Part shown: in pieces, positions 6,955 to 16,213 of the stretch
Layout: the number at the start of each line of letters is the position of its first letter
Numbering within the stretch: the stretch's first letter is position 1
Source of the DNA: a virus
Length of the DNA: 39,457 nt
Direction: 5' to 3' (one strand)
IMG/VR virus record: IMGVR_UViG_3300035698_004646
Coordinates: 1 to 39,457 of that record
Notes under the pieces: generated by a model
Told to the model about the DNA's origin: nothing
Databases searched by the model: none
What the model saw: the letters and a program-made list of their open reading frames with translations, nothing else
Translations under genes and position numbers: made by a program

Positions 6955-9900
6955 ATGAAATGGACTGAGGTAGCTAAAGATGAAAGGTTTTTAAGTGCTA
7001 ATGCTGAAGGGAAAAAGGTTCTCTTTGACCATTGGTATGAGAATAATATTAAGAAGGATGCACGCTATGATGTTTCTCAAGACCAAGTCTATCGAGAGCA
7101 GTTAGCGGAGTCCTCTAGTATAGATATCAAGACCCCTACTGTGGAGCTTCAGGATAAGAAGAAGTTAGTACAACCTGAGTTTAAACCAGCTCCGATTGAG
7201 AATACTAATGGTGTTGGTCCAAAGAAATTTGGTGATGCAGGGTGGAAGGACTGGAGGACTAGGGCATCTATTGCTTATACTCTTTCAGAGACGCTTGACG
7301 TACCTGCAGCAGAAATTGAAAAGGATATTAATACCTATATAAGAAAGGCAGGGCACCCTGGGCATGACACTGCTATGGAGAACTTAGGGGGACTACTCCT
7401 TGGACCCCTCATTGTAGGTATAGCAACAGCTCCTGTCTCTGTAGCAATAGGGCTGACTGCTTTCGAAGCAATTTCTGAACTGGAGAACTTTGTTGTTGCC
7501 TCTGCTAAAGGACAAGACTATAAGTTCAGGGAAGGCTTAGGCTTGAAAGATTTTGTCCCTGCGGATAAGGCAGACTGGTTTAAAGACAGTGTAGACTTAG
7601 CTGATTTTATTATGAAGGGTGCTGCACTTGGTGCGTTTGCTAAGAAAACAGGGGTGCATAAAAAGACTATGTCAGCTGATAAAGCTTACAGAGGTTTCTT
7701 TGCTAAGCTGAAGTCTCAGTTTATTAAACCTGCTCCTAACCCAGCTGAGCCCTTACCCCTTATGGCGGAGAGGGGGAGGGAAGTCTTTCAACCAGACTAC
7801 TCTGGACGCCTCTATGAAGTTGAGATTAAAACAAGTGCTGGGATGAAGAAGGGGAAGGTTAGTCCTGCACAATTTGAGAAGGTACAGAATGTATATGGTC
7901 GGGAGAATGTTACAGTACTAAGTGCTAATACTGGGGTAGGGAGTAAGTCCGTAATTTCAAATATTGAAAATACGAACAAGGTTGTGGGTCCCGTGTGGAA
8001 CGATAAAGACTTTGCTACCAAGAAGATTATGAATGGGATTGACCTTAGGCAAGAGGGAACACGTGTTAAGCATGCTGGGAAAGAAGTTAACGTTAGTATA
8101 AAGAACTTCTTTACAGACGTCACCAACGCTATGCAAGAGCTTGAAGCAAAGACAGGTGTGCCCTTCTACACTCACTTCTATGATCGGTTTAGGGTTGCAG
8201 GCAATACAGTTAAGCAGGGAACAAATGCTATTATGAATAAGATAGTAAACTCCTTGGACCTTAATAAGATGAGTAAGCAGGAACTTACTAATTTTGATAA
8301 GAGGATTGCGGAGAAGATAGCTTTTAAGAAGGGTAAGTTGACTCCTAAGGAGCAGTCCTTTGCTGATGCTATTGTCCACGCTCTTGCCTTGGAAGAACCT
8401 AAGATTAAGTATCTTAAGATGAGAAAGATGGTTGATGGTATCTTGGAGGTGCCTAAGGGGCTACGTAGGTTAGTGGCTGAGGGCAAGACAGTTTTGAAAA
8501 GCAAGGGTCCTAAGGCTCTTGAAGCTTGGGTAGTGGATAAAGACTTTGGTGTCATCAAAGATAATAGTTATCTCCCTGCTTCTATGTTACACTCTGCAGG
8601 ACTAGAAGTACAAACTAGTAATCCCATGTCCTTGTTTGATCCTCACGTAATGGCAAGGAAGGGTCCTATGAAGATAGCCCAGTTTACAGAGAAGCCTTTG
8701 TTACTTAAACTCCGTGCTTATTTTAATAGAGTGCATTCTGATTATGAAATGTATGATGCGTTGAAGGACTTAAAGGGTGCTACAAAAGATATACAGTTCG
8801 CTCCAGATACGTATCGAGCCTTGATGAGTTGGTTGAAGAGTATTAAAGGTGTACCTTCTGAAATAGGTATCCTTGGTAAAGGTATGCGTATAGCACGTGG
8901 GCAATTCTTTAAGACAGTGTTTATTGATCCTTATAAGAATGTGAGGAATTTAATGCAGGGGGTAGCAACCTATGTACATAAGAGGTCAACGATTGCTCAC
9001 GTTAAAAAAGCTCTTAAGATAAAACCAGCAACAGCTCAGGAGAAAGCCTACTTTCAAAGTGATGTATCTCAAATGGGGGAGATTAGACAGGAGCATATGT
9101 TTCTTGATGAAGCTTCTATTAATAGAGGACCTCTTGCTGCTGTAGATAAAGCTGCAACTGAGATAGCTAAATTGTATACTGTTACGGATACTATTGATAG
9201 ATGGGCTGTATTTAAACATACGCTAGGAGGCTTGCGAGAATCTCTGCAGGACTATAAAGGCGGAAAGATAAACCTTGCGGATTTAATTAGGAAGGAAGCT
9301 CTGCACGTTATGACCGACTTGGAGCTAAAGAAAATACTATCCCTTCCCCTTGAGGACGCTCGGTTAAACATAGCTCGCCTCTTTGCTGAGAAGTCCTTCT
9401 GGAGGTATAAGAGAACTGAGAGAGGCTTTGCTGCTTCTACACCTACGGGGGAGTTTATGATGTCCCTTGTTACCTATCCTAAGGGGTTGATGATGGAGTT
9501 CGGCAATGGGGTAAGGCAGGTAGTACAGGGGAGAACCTTCTCCGAAAGAGTGGGGGGAGCTCGTACAGTTATAGGGATGTATTACATGGGGAAGTTCGCC
9601 AACTATCTTCTACAAAAAGTAACAGGACAGAAGGTGTATTATGACACAGACTTACGGAAAGAAAAAGAGTCATCTCCTTATGATTTGTACGCAACGATAA
9701 CTGGGATTAAACCTGGCGGTGCACAGCTAGCGCACATGAAAAACGTAGGGCTTGTTCTTAAGGGTTCAGCTGAGCTTGCTTGGGGTGTTGCTAATGGCGC
9801 TTCGGATAAGGAAAAGTTAGCTGCACTGAGACTGGTTGCTAGGGGAACAGATAAGCTACAGGAAAGCTACGTTCCCTTTCTTGGGAACTTCTTGAACGCA

Positions 9901-10107
9901 GTTGAGTCTTATACAGGTACAAAGTATACTAGACCTTGGACTGCGATGGTGGATAAATATAACGGGAAGACTTCAACAAAGAATTTTAATAAGATTGAGA
10001 GGGACTGGGTAGCAAAGGTATATCATGCATTCTATGCAACTGAAACACCTAGGGAGTTGGACAATGTAGCAGTTAAATATGCGGGCTTTAATTCATTAGC
10101 AGATTAA
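6955..10107 (+). CDS. Large internal virion/ejection protein (LPD38-like region)
   Basis: A 1050-residue protein with AAGGAG before the start. Residues about 140-175 form a hydrophobic block (GGLLLGPLIVGIATAPVSVA). A long helical body follows, and near residue 655 the stretch FKTVFIDPYKNVRNLMQGV resembles the large polyvalent protein domain LPD38 found in very long phage virion proteins. Length and position match the biggest ejection protein of short-tailed phages (T7 gp16, P22 gp16). I see no clear lytic transglycosylase or peptidase motif. It contains one in-frame copy of the TTTCAA palindrome at 7955. Confidence 0.6.
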   Translation: MKWTEVAKDERFLSANAEGKKVLFDHWYENNIKKDARYDVSQDQVYREQLAESSSIDIKTPTVELQDKKKLVQPEFKPAPIENTNGVGPKKFGDAGWKDWRTRASIAYTLSETLDVPAAEIEKDINTYIRKAGHPGHDTAMENLGGLLLGPLIVGIATAPVSVAIGLTAFEAISELENFVVASAKGQDYKFREGLGLKDFVPADKADWFKDSVDLADFIMKGAALGAFAKKTGVHKKTMSADKAYRGFFAKLKSQFIKPAPNPAEPLPLMAERGREVFQPDYSGRLYEVEIKTSAGMKKGKVSPAQFEKVQNVYGRENVTVLSANTGVGSKSVISNIENTNKVVGPVWNDKDFATKKIMNGIDLRQEGTRVKHAGKEVNVSIKNFFTDVTNAMQELEAKTGVPFYTHFYDRFRVAGNTVKQGTNAIMNKIVNSLDLNKMSKQELTNFDKRIAEKIAFKKGKLTPKEQSFADAIVHALALEEPKIKYLKMRKMVDGILEVPKGLRRLVAEGKTVLKSKGPKALEAWVVDKDFGVIKDNSYLPASMLHSAGLEVQTSNPMSLFDPHVMARKGPMKIAQFTEKPLLLKLRAYFNRVHSDYEMYDALKDLKGATKDIQFAPDTYRALMSWLKSIKGVPSEIGILGKGMRIARGQFFKTVFIDPYKNVRNLMQGVATYVHKRSTIAHVKKALKIKPATAQEKAYFQSDVSQMGEIRQEHMFLDEASINRGPLAAVDKAATEIAKLYTVTDTIDRWAVFKHTLGGLRESLQDYKGGKINLADLIRKEALHVMTDLELKKILSLPLEDARLNIARLFAEKSFWRYKRTERGFAASTPTGEFMMSLVTYPKGLMMEFGNGVRQVVQGRTFSERVGGARTVIGMYYMGKFANYLLQKVTGQKVYYDTDLRKEKESSPYDLYATITGIKPGGAQLAHMKNVGLVLKGSAELAWGVANGASDKEKLAALRLVARGTDKLQESYVPFLGNFLNAVESYTGTKYTRPWTAMVDKYNGKTSTKNFNKIERDWVAKVYHAFYATETPRELDNVAVKYAGFNSLAD
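7955..7969. promoter_or_regulatory. Palindrome TTTCAA-N3-TTGAAA inside a coding region, copy 2
   Basis: An exact copy with spacer ATA, within codons of the large virion protein (residues ISNIEN). No ribosome site or start codon follows. Its right flank, ATACGAA, is the same as that of the copy at 17075. It may be a chance or relic site, or a DNA-level site such as an internal promoter or protein anchor. Confidence 0.5.
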
Positions 10108-10126
10108 CAAAGGCGAGGAGAGTAAC

Positions 10127-11443
10127 ATGAAGGTATTTTTGTTTATCAGTAAGACTGGGGATACATGGAGCATTGCAAAGAGGATTAAGGAAGAGGGTAA
10201 CAGAGCACTTGTTTATATTAACAGACCAGACTGCAGGGAAGTAGGTAATGGTTTGGTAGAGAAACATCCTGAGCAATCTATACTTGTTGATGAGCAAGGC
10301 GTAACGGATAAGGAAGCACTTGAGAGAGTGCTTGCGTGTAAACCAGACTGTATTATCTTCGACATGGTTGGGGAAGGGTTTGGTACTCTTGCAGATAAGC
10401 TTGGCGATAAGGGTTACAATGTAGTGGGTGCATCTGCCTGGGCTGACCAGATAGAACTTGACCGTCCTTACGGGACAAAGATTATGAAGCTGTATGGTGT
10501 CAACACGCCTAAAGAAAAGAAGTTCACCTCGTACGAGGACGCTATCCAGTATGTTCGGGATACTCGAAAAGCCTATGTCTATAAGCCGAATGGGAATCAA
10601 AGTACCTCAACGACCTACGTTTCCCAAGGTCCTGGTGATATGATTGGGATGCTCAACTACTACTCAGGTATCAAGGAAGAGTTTCTCCTGCAAGAGAAAG
10701 TTGAGGGAGTACTAGTTTCCTCTGAGCTATGGTTTAACGGAACGGATGTCGTTAGTGTTAATCATACCATGGAGGAAAAGAGTTTGTGTGAGGGTGGGCA
10801 CGGTCCTAAGGCTGGCTGTATGGGCTCTGTCGTATGGATTGGTTCAACCGCCTCTCGTCTCTACAAAGAAGGAGTAGGTCGCTTGGTACCTGCCCTCCGC
10901 AAACTTTCTTACAAAGGACCGATAGACTTGAACGCTATCGTCACGAAAGATAAGCTGTATGGACTGGAGTTCACCGCTAGGCTTGGCTCTGATGCACTCT
11001 TTGTGTTGCTTGAGATGTATAAAGATAGGGTGTGCGACCTCTTTTATGGTCTAGCTAATGGTTCCTTGAAAGAGATGAAGTTTCGTTCTGAGCTGGGGGT
11101 TGGCATTGATATAGCAGTTCCTCCATACCCACTTGATGTAGAACCAGACCTGTACAAGGGAGTGTTAATCCAAGGTCTTAACAAGAAGAACCTTAAACAT
11201 CTGTGGCTATATGATGTCTGCTATTCCAGTGGAGCTTACAAGGTCGCTGGGTGTGGAGGAGACATAGGAACAATCACTGCAAGGGGGGACAGTTTTAAAG
11301 GCTTCGCACCTGTCAGAGATGCTAAGAGGCGAGTACTCCGCACAATATCCAACCTCATAATTCCTGATATAATCTACAGGAGAGATATCGGGGATAGATT
11401 CTTTAAGGACAGCGGGAAACTGAAAGAATGGGGATGGATTTAG
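10127..11443 (+). CDS. ATP-grasp ligase, PurD-like
   Basis: A 438-residue protein with GAGGAG before the start. It shows ATP-grasp landmarks in PurD order: an N-terminal nucleotide-like fold (MKVFLFISKTGDTWSIAKRI), ATP lysine in VYKPNG (K153), LLQEKVEG (E190), a GHGPKAGCMGSV loop in place of PurD's TGGMG loop, and metal ligands in IDLNA (N269) and GLEFTARLG (E281). The C-terminal third is like PurD's last domain. PurD joins phosphoribosylamine to glycine; the true substrate here cannot be read from sequence. No other purine gene is nearby. It is the last gene of the virion operon, an unusual site for an enzyme. Confidence 0.65.
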   Translation: MKVFLFISKTGDTWSIAKRIKEEGNRALVYINRPDCREVGNGLVEKHPEQSILVDEQGVTDKEALERVLACKPDCIIFDMVGEGFGTLADKLGDKGYNVVGASAWADQIELDRPYGTKIMKLYGVNTPKEKKFTSYEDAIQYVRDTRKAYVYKPNGNQSTSTTYVSQGPGDMIGMLNYYSGIKEEFLLQEKVEGVLVSSELWFNGTDVVSVNHTMEEKSLCEGGHGPKAGCMGSVVWIGSTASRLYKEGVGRLVPALRKLSYKGPIDLNAIVTKDKLYGLEFTARLGSDALFVLLEMYKDRVCDLFYGLANGSLKEMKFRSELGVGIDIAVPPYPLDVEPDLYKGVLIQGLNKKNLKHLWLYDVCYSSGAYKVAGCGGDIGTITARGDSFKGFAPVRDAKRRVLRTISNLIIPDIIYRRDIGDRFFKDSGKLKEWGWI

Positions 11444-11453
11444 TCCCGTATTC
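11426..11453. terminator. Weak hairpin between convergent genes
   Basis: GAAT-G-GGGA pairs with TCCC-GT-ATTC across the junction where the rightward virion operon and the leftward early operon meet. The stem is short and broken and there is no T-run, so this is at best a weak bidirectional terminator. Confidence 0.3.
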
Positions 11454-12651
11454 ATTTCAGCCTGCTTAACATTTTAGGGTTCATACTGTACCATCGTTGG
11501 TTACCATCAAGTTCTTCAAGTACTTCTGTACTCTCTATTAGTATGCGTATCATCTTAGAGAACTCATAGCTCTTAGCAAACCGCCAACACTTGCTAAGGA
11601 GCGTGCTGTGTTTGATACGTTTATACTTCTTAATCATCTGCAGTATCTTATTAAGTCCTTCTCCTTCTTCACTCTGTGTGATGCCCTCTATTACTTCGTA
11701 GAGGTTTAACTCCATAGAGGCAAGAAGGTCAAGAGCTTTTTTAATGTGTGTGTGGTCAACTACCAGGCTGTCCTTCTCAGCTACGCTAAGGATAGTTGCT
11801 AACTTGAACATCGTGTCGTGCTTCCTGCCGTAATAACCATCCAATCTACTATCTCTTATCATGTCCTGTTCATCTAAGTACCAGTCCTGTGCTAACGACC
11901 GAGCTCGTTTCGTGAGGGTAACCTCTCCAAATACCCTCTGCCTTATCCATTGAAGGTCTTGTTGGAGCTGCATCTTAAGCTCAACCTCCCTCTGTGTCTC
12001 CATTATTTCTTTTCCATCCTCCCCCTTTTGGTTGAAGAGCAGGGCTTTGGAAGGTTTCTTCTGGTAGACGAAAACTATCCTACTTGTAAATCCACCCCCA
12101 ATGCTACCTTTCGGTAGACACTGTTGGATGGAATCACTTGTCGTAGCAGCGAGCATACTTAACGTAACGTTGGTGAGCTTTTCTTCCCCCCTACCTCGCG
12201 TATGGTATACCCACTTGCTAGGACTATCGTAAAGGTCAGTAAGTGCTGGGATAACCCCCGACTTCACACCGTCCTGTCCTATGAAAACAGAGAGCTCACT
12301 TGACCAGACCATGGCGCTTGAACAGTCGTTCTTCGTGCTCTGCTCGAGAGCTTGAATCATAGCTTCAGTTGTCAGCTTCTGTGCAATAAGCACTGGTGGC
12401 TCATCAATACTTTCAAGTAACTTCCTGCCCATGGCAAGTGCGGATGACTTCCTACACTTAGCACTAGCTGCTACCAAGATGACGTACATGTTAGGATAAA
12501 GGGTGTACTTGATACGAGGGATATGTACCCTCCTGCCTAATACCGCACTCAGCACTGAGACGCCTACCCATTCGTGAAATGCTGTAGGGCTTTCCTGGTT
12601 GTATGTATATTCTAAGTAAGCATCAAGCCAACTTCCCTTACACTTCCGCAT
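11452..12651 (-). CDS. DUF3987-like replicative helicase/ATPase
   Basis: A 399-residue protein. The N-terminus (WLDAYLEYT, SPTAFHEWVGVSVLSAVLGRRV) and the P-loop-like segment (LVAASAKCRKSSAL, Lys68) match the pattern of DUF3987-type phage helicase/primase proteins, followed by SSELSVFIG as a likely Walker B-type strand. The canonical GxxGxGKS is changed to SAKCRKSS, which is odd. The start is fixed by GGAGG 7 nt upstream and lies inside the end of the polymerase gene (40-nt overlap). It is the last gene of the early operon and probably unwinds DNA for the polymerase. No primase zinc finger is visible. Confidence 0.6.
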   Translation of the reverse strand: MRKCKGSWLDAYLEYTYNQESPTAFHEWVGVSVLSAVLGRRVHIPRIKYTLYPNMYVILVAASAKCRKSSALAMGRKLLESIDEPPVLIAQKLTTEAMIQALEQSTKNDCSSAMVWSSELSVFIGQDGVKSGVIPALTDLYDSPSKWVYHTRGRGEEKLTNVTLSMLAATTSDSIQQCLPKGSIGGGFTSRIVFVYQKKPSKALLFNQKGEDGKEIMETQREVELKMQLQQDLQWIRQRVFGEVTLTKRARSLAQDWYLDEQDMIRDSRLDGYYGRKHDTMFKLATILSVAEKDSLVVDHTHIKKALDLLASMELNLYEVIEGITQSEEGEGLNKILQMIKKYKRIKHSTLLSKCWRFAKSYEFSKMIRILIESTEVLEELDGNQRWYSMNPKMLSRLK

Positions 12652-14957
12652 AAGTCGTCCTCCGTTATCTCTTTCATCGTGCCGTAGTTGCGTCCAAGTT
12701 GTATGTCTATAGGTACTGTTAACTGCTCCCTGCTAACCTCAACGGGGAACTCAAAGTAATGCTTCATGAACTTCCACAAGTGTACAACGTCCGTCTCCTC
12801 GGGTACTTGCAAAAGTATAGAGTCATGACATTGCATGAGTGGTTCCCACCCTACTGGGTAATTACCATACGCTCGGACTATACCCAGGTTAATCAAATCA
12901 TTTGTACAGGACTGAGGTACGTGAGCCACGCCTTCCCTTATCAAGTCTTGTCCCCATCTACCCATGAACAACCTCTTCCTACCGAAAGGAGAGGTCAGTA
13001 TTCTCATACGTCCTAGCTGGCTCTCTACTTCCTTGTGCCAAACCCTTATGCTTATAAAGGTAGAGTAGTACCTGTTCAGTACGTTCCGTGCTTCCTGGAT
13101 AGTAATGCCTGTGTTAGCAGCCAACGTCTTTTCTTTAATCATGTAGTTGGCAGCGTGACCTCCAGCTTTAGCTACTTGCCTTTGTTCCTTCTTAACCTCG
13201 CTCACGTGGCAACCGTACAGCATAGACGCAAAGTACTTGTGGATGTCCTGCCCAGAGTTGAAGAGCTTCTTGAGTGTACGGTCTCCTGATATCCAAGCAA
13301 CGAACCGAGCGTCCGACTGACTAAGGTCAGCGTTGACTAGTACCATACCTGGGTCAGCAATAAAGATACCCCTGACTAAAGGTCCTCGTGGTAGGTTCTG
13401 TAGGTTAGTACCACCCCCACTGCTGTAAGCCGTACTACTTAGACGACCAGTGACTGTACCAGTTATCTTGTATGTACAGCGCATGCGTTCGTCAGGGTGT
13501 ACCTCAGCTCGTATATACGTGCTCAACAGCTTCCTAGCTTTACGGATGTCAAGTATTAAACTGAACAGAGGACTGGGGAAGCTAGCAGCGATTTCATCTA
13601 TAGCTTTAGCGTCAGCAGTTAACGACCTCGTTCTAGGTTTGTACTTAGGTGGGTACTTCATTTCTTTGTAGAGGAACTCACACATCTGCTTAGGGCTAGC
13701 TACGTTTAGAGGGTGACCAACTGCTTTCTCTAACCGCATCTGCAAGTCCTCAATGTCCTTGTCTAGGTTAGCGTCTATCTCTGCCCTCTGCTTCATGTCA
13801 ATCAGTATACCCCTTCTCTGCATTTCCAGCAAGGGCTTAATTAACTTATGACTGTGTTCGTAGTAGAAGTCCTTGACGTTAAACTCAGTCATCTCTTTCT
13901 CAATTTCCTCAGCACACTCGAACGTGGTTACACAGTCTAAGCAGTTGTACGTCCACAGGTCGTCAGGCGTTGCACCTTTTGAAACCCCGTTAGCACCTAT
14001 CACACCCTTGTGGTAAGGGCGATTGGTGAAGATGGACGAGAGAAAGCCTAAGCTCTTCTTCAGCTCAGGGTAGACGGAGTGGAAGGCAATCATTGTGTCC
14101 ATGCCTAGGTTCTCTACATAGCAATTCCACAAGTCCATGATGACTGTCATATCAAACTGTGCGTTCTGTGCTATGAAGCTTATGTTCTTGTTAGCAAAGA
14201 GTTTACGCATGTTAAGGATAAGTGCGTGCTCTTCCTGTGCCGTATACCAGCTGTTCGTACCAAACATGATGGGGATGCAAATGGCATCTTGTTTACTCCA
14301 AGCGAAGCCCATGCAAAGTATATGCTTAGCAGGCACTGTTGTTTCAATGTCGAATGCTATCTTAGGTTGCTTGTGCAAGTGTAAGATAGTCCTCATTGCT
14401 TCCTCAAAGGACGGATTGATTATGAAGTTATCCTTGTAGTACCGCTTCATCTCAGGAAACTCACTCTCTTTCTTCGCCCTAGTTAAGTCCATGACGGCAG
14501 TAGGTCTCAACGTGTACTGTCGCATGATAGTGCCAGGGTGTACGAGAGGCATGACCTTAACCCCTCGGCAACCTAGTATCGAACCCCTCCAGTTAAGGAT
14601 ACCAGTCTCACCTGTTAAGGCGACAAGGGCTTCCTGACCGCAGGCAATTACAATATTAGGTTTATGCTCTGCAATTCTATCACGCATGCTTTTCTGTTGG
14701 TTAGCGAGATACGCGCCTGGCACCCGTTTTTGCTTGTCGTTATAGAGACATGCAAAGGTCTTCCCTTGAGGACATACTGGTACAATGTTGTCAAGATAGC
14801 ACTGGTCTCTATGTATTCCCGCTTGGATGAGTATTCCATTAAGTACTTGTCCAGCTCCTCCAACAAAAGGAGACTGTTGTCTAACCTCATTAGCTCCAGG
14901 AGCCTCTCCAATAATCCAGATTTTACTGCTTGGTTTTCCTTCACTCGGTACCCCCAT
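12612..14957 (-). CDS. Family-A DNA polymerase fused to a uracil-DNA glycosylase domain
   Basis: A 781-residue protein. Residues 15-145 are a family-4-type uracil-DNA glycosylase domain (GEAPGANE, SPFVGGAGQVL, LVHPGT). A DnaQ-like 3'-5' exonuclease follows (FDIETT near 203-207, AQNAQFD), then the Pol I palm and fingers: VNADLSQSDAR (motif A), R-x3-K-x7-Y (motif B) and CHDSIL (motif C). The ATG at 14957 has AGAAGG 8 nt upstream; ATG 14963 and GTG 14966 are closer to that site. The domain begins at its first motif, so the N-terminal iron-sulfur cysteines of family-4 glycosylases are missing. Motif C has HDS instead of HDE. Glycosylase-polymerase fusions are known in SPO1-type phages. Confidence 0.9.
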   Translation of the reverse strand: MGVPSEGKPSSKIWIIGEAPGANEVRQQSPFVGGAGQVLNGILIQAGIHRDQCYLDNIVPVCPQGKTFACLYNDKQKRVPGAYLANQQKSMRDRIAEHKPNIVIACGQEALVALTGETGILNWRGSILGCRGVKVMPLVHPGTIMRQYTLRPTAVMDLTRAKKESEFPEMKRYYKDNFIINPSFEEAMRTILHLHKQPKIAFDIETTVPAKHILCMGFAWSKQDAICIPIMFGTNSWYTAQEEHALILNMRKLFANKNISFIAQNAQFDMTVIMDLWNCYVENLGMDTMIAFHSVYPELKKSLGFLSSIFTNRPYHKGVIGANGVSKGATPDDLWTYNCLDCVTTFECAEEIEKEMTEFNVKDFYYEHSHKLIKPLLEMQRRGILIDMKQRAEIDANLDKDIEDLQMRLEKAVGHPLNVASPKQMCEFLYKEMKYPPKYKPRTRSLTADAKAIDEIAASFPSPLFSLILDIRKARKLLSTYIRAEVHPDERMRCTYKITGTVTGRLSSTAYSSGGGTNLQNLPRGPLVRGIFIADPGMVLVNADLSQSDARFVAWISGDRTLKKLFNSGQDIHKYFASMLYGCHVSEVKKEQRQVAKAGGHAANYMIKEKTLAANTGITIQEARNVLNRYYSTFISIRVWHKEVESQLGRMRILTSPFGRKRLFMGRWGQDLIREGVAHVPQSCTNDLINLGIVRAYGNYPVGWEPLMQCHDSILLQVPEETDVVHLWKFMKHYFEFPVEVSREQLTVPIDIQLGRNYGTMKEITEDDLCGSVREVGLMLT

Positions 14958-16209
14958 CAACATCACCTTCTTCCACGCTTAGTCGATTGCATATGTTTAC
15001 GTAGTACTTCTCATCAAGCTCTACTCCTTGTGCCTGTCTACTTGTTTCTTTTGCTGCCTGTAACGTAACCCCACTTCCTGCAAAAGGATCGAACACTGTT
15101 TCACCTGGTAGGCTAAGCAGTTTAATAAGCTCGCGCATGAGCTCTGCTGGCTTCTCGCTTGGATGGATTTTAGCACCGCCTGGGACACGCTTGATTGTAA
15201 ATATATCTCTGGGAGTACCTTCAAGCTTACGCTTTCCTTTGATGGCGTGGATGGCAACTTCGTAACTGTGGACGAAGCTGGTGGACTGAGAAGGGTAGCT
15301 GCCAGATCCTTTGTCCCAGATAATTGGGAGCTTCCAACAATCGAATCCATGTTTGCTAAGTATGCTTTGCAGATGCGGGACCTTATCAATGCCACAGAAG
15401 ATAAACAAGTGTCGGTCATTTTTGAGGATACGGTAGAACTGTTCAAATGCTTTATCAAGCATATCAAACGTCTCAAACTCTGAGTCGGTGTAGGTTGTTT
15501 GTTCATGCATCCTCCCAAATATATGTGAGTCTCCAATGTCTATTCCGTATGGAGGGTCGGTTAATATCAAGTCCACGCTCTCACTGTCCATCTTAGCCAT
15601 GACGTCAAGGCAGTTTCCGTGGGTAACGGAAGGGTGGTTAACAATACCATGTTGCTTTAACCTCTTAGCCAGCTCCCTTTCAAGTAAGTTCTGCTGTTTC
15701 TTCTTAAGCTTCTTGAAGGCAGTACTCTTGCTCTTCTCTTTCATCAGCTCGGGGAAAGCTTTCATCCCCCTTGCAAGTGCTATGTCCATGCTAACTGTAC
15801 CCACACTCTCGGACAATGCCTCTGCAGTCTGCTTCATACCCCAACCGCTTGTTTCTTTTCCCTTAACGGCTGTACCGTGCAAATCCTGCTTCAACTTATG
15901 GAGTTGGTGCTTGGCACTTACTTCCTCCTGCCAGGTGAATTGCTTCCTTTGGATGTTCTCTTCCAGCTCAATCTCTTTCTTCTCCATAGGGCTGAGGTCT
16001 TTCATGTACTTAACCTCTACGTCCTTCAACCCAAGGGCGGTGCAAGCTCGGAGTCTACGCTCACCTGCAATCAATTCATTGTTCTCGTCGAGGACGATTG
16101 GTTCAATCAACCCATAGCGAGCAATGGAGGCTTGCATTTCCTCTATCCCCTCGAACTTGGTACGTATCCTGTCCCCTACAATAACATCTTTTAGTTTAAT
16201 CTTAGGCAT
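14941..16209 (-). CDS. ParB-like domain fused to DNA methyltransferase
   Basis: A 422-residue protein with AAAGGT upstream. Residues 1-100 are a ParB/sulfiredoxin-type domain (GLIEPIVL, then NELIAGERRLRA). A Lys-rich linker follows, then a beta-class N6-adenine/N4-cytosine methylase: TDPPYGIDIG (DPPY at 218-221) before DPFAGSGVT (374-382), with HPSEKP between them. It probably methylates phage DNA to evade host restriction or to mark an origin. DPPY suggests adenine or N4-cytosine; the target site is unknown. Its end overlaps the polymerase start by 17 nt. Such fusions are common in Gram-positive phages. Confidence 0.85.
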   Translation of the reverse strand: MPKIKLKDVIVGDRIRTKFEGIEEMQASIARYGLIEPIVLDENNELIAGERRLRACTALGLKDVEVKYMKDLSPMEKKEIELEENIQRKQFTWQEEVSAKHQLHKLKQDLHGTAVKGKETSGWGMKQTAEALSESVGTVSMDIALARGMKAFPELMKEKSKSTAFKKLKKKQQNLLERELAKRLKQHGIVNHPSVTHGNCLDVMAKMDSESVDLILTDPPYGIDIGDSHIFGRMHEQTTYTDSEFETFDMLDKAFEQFYRILKNDRHLFIFCGIDKVPHLQSILSKHGFDCWKLPIIWDKGSGSYPSQSTSFVHSYEVAIHAIKGKRKLEGTPRDIFTIKRVPGGAKIHPSEKPAELMRELIKLLSLPGETVFDPFAGSGVTLQAAKETSRQAQGVELDEKYYVNICNRLSVEEGDVDGGTE

Positions 16210-16213
16210 ATCT

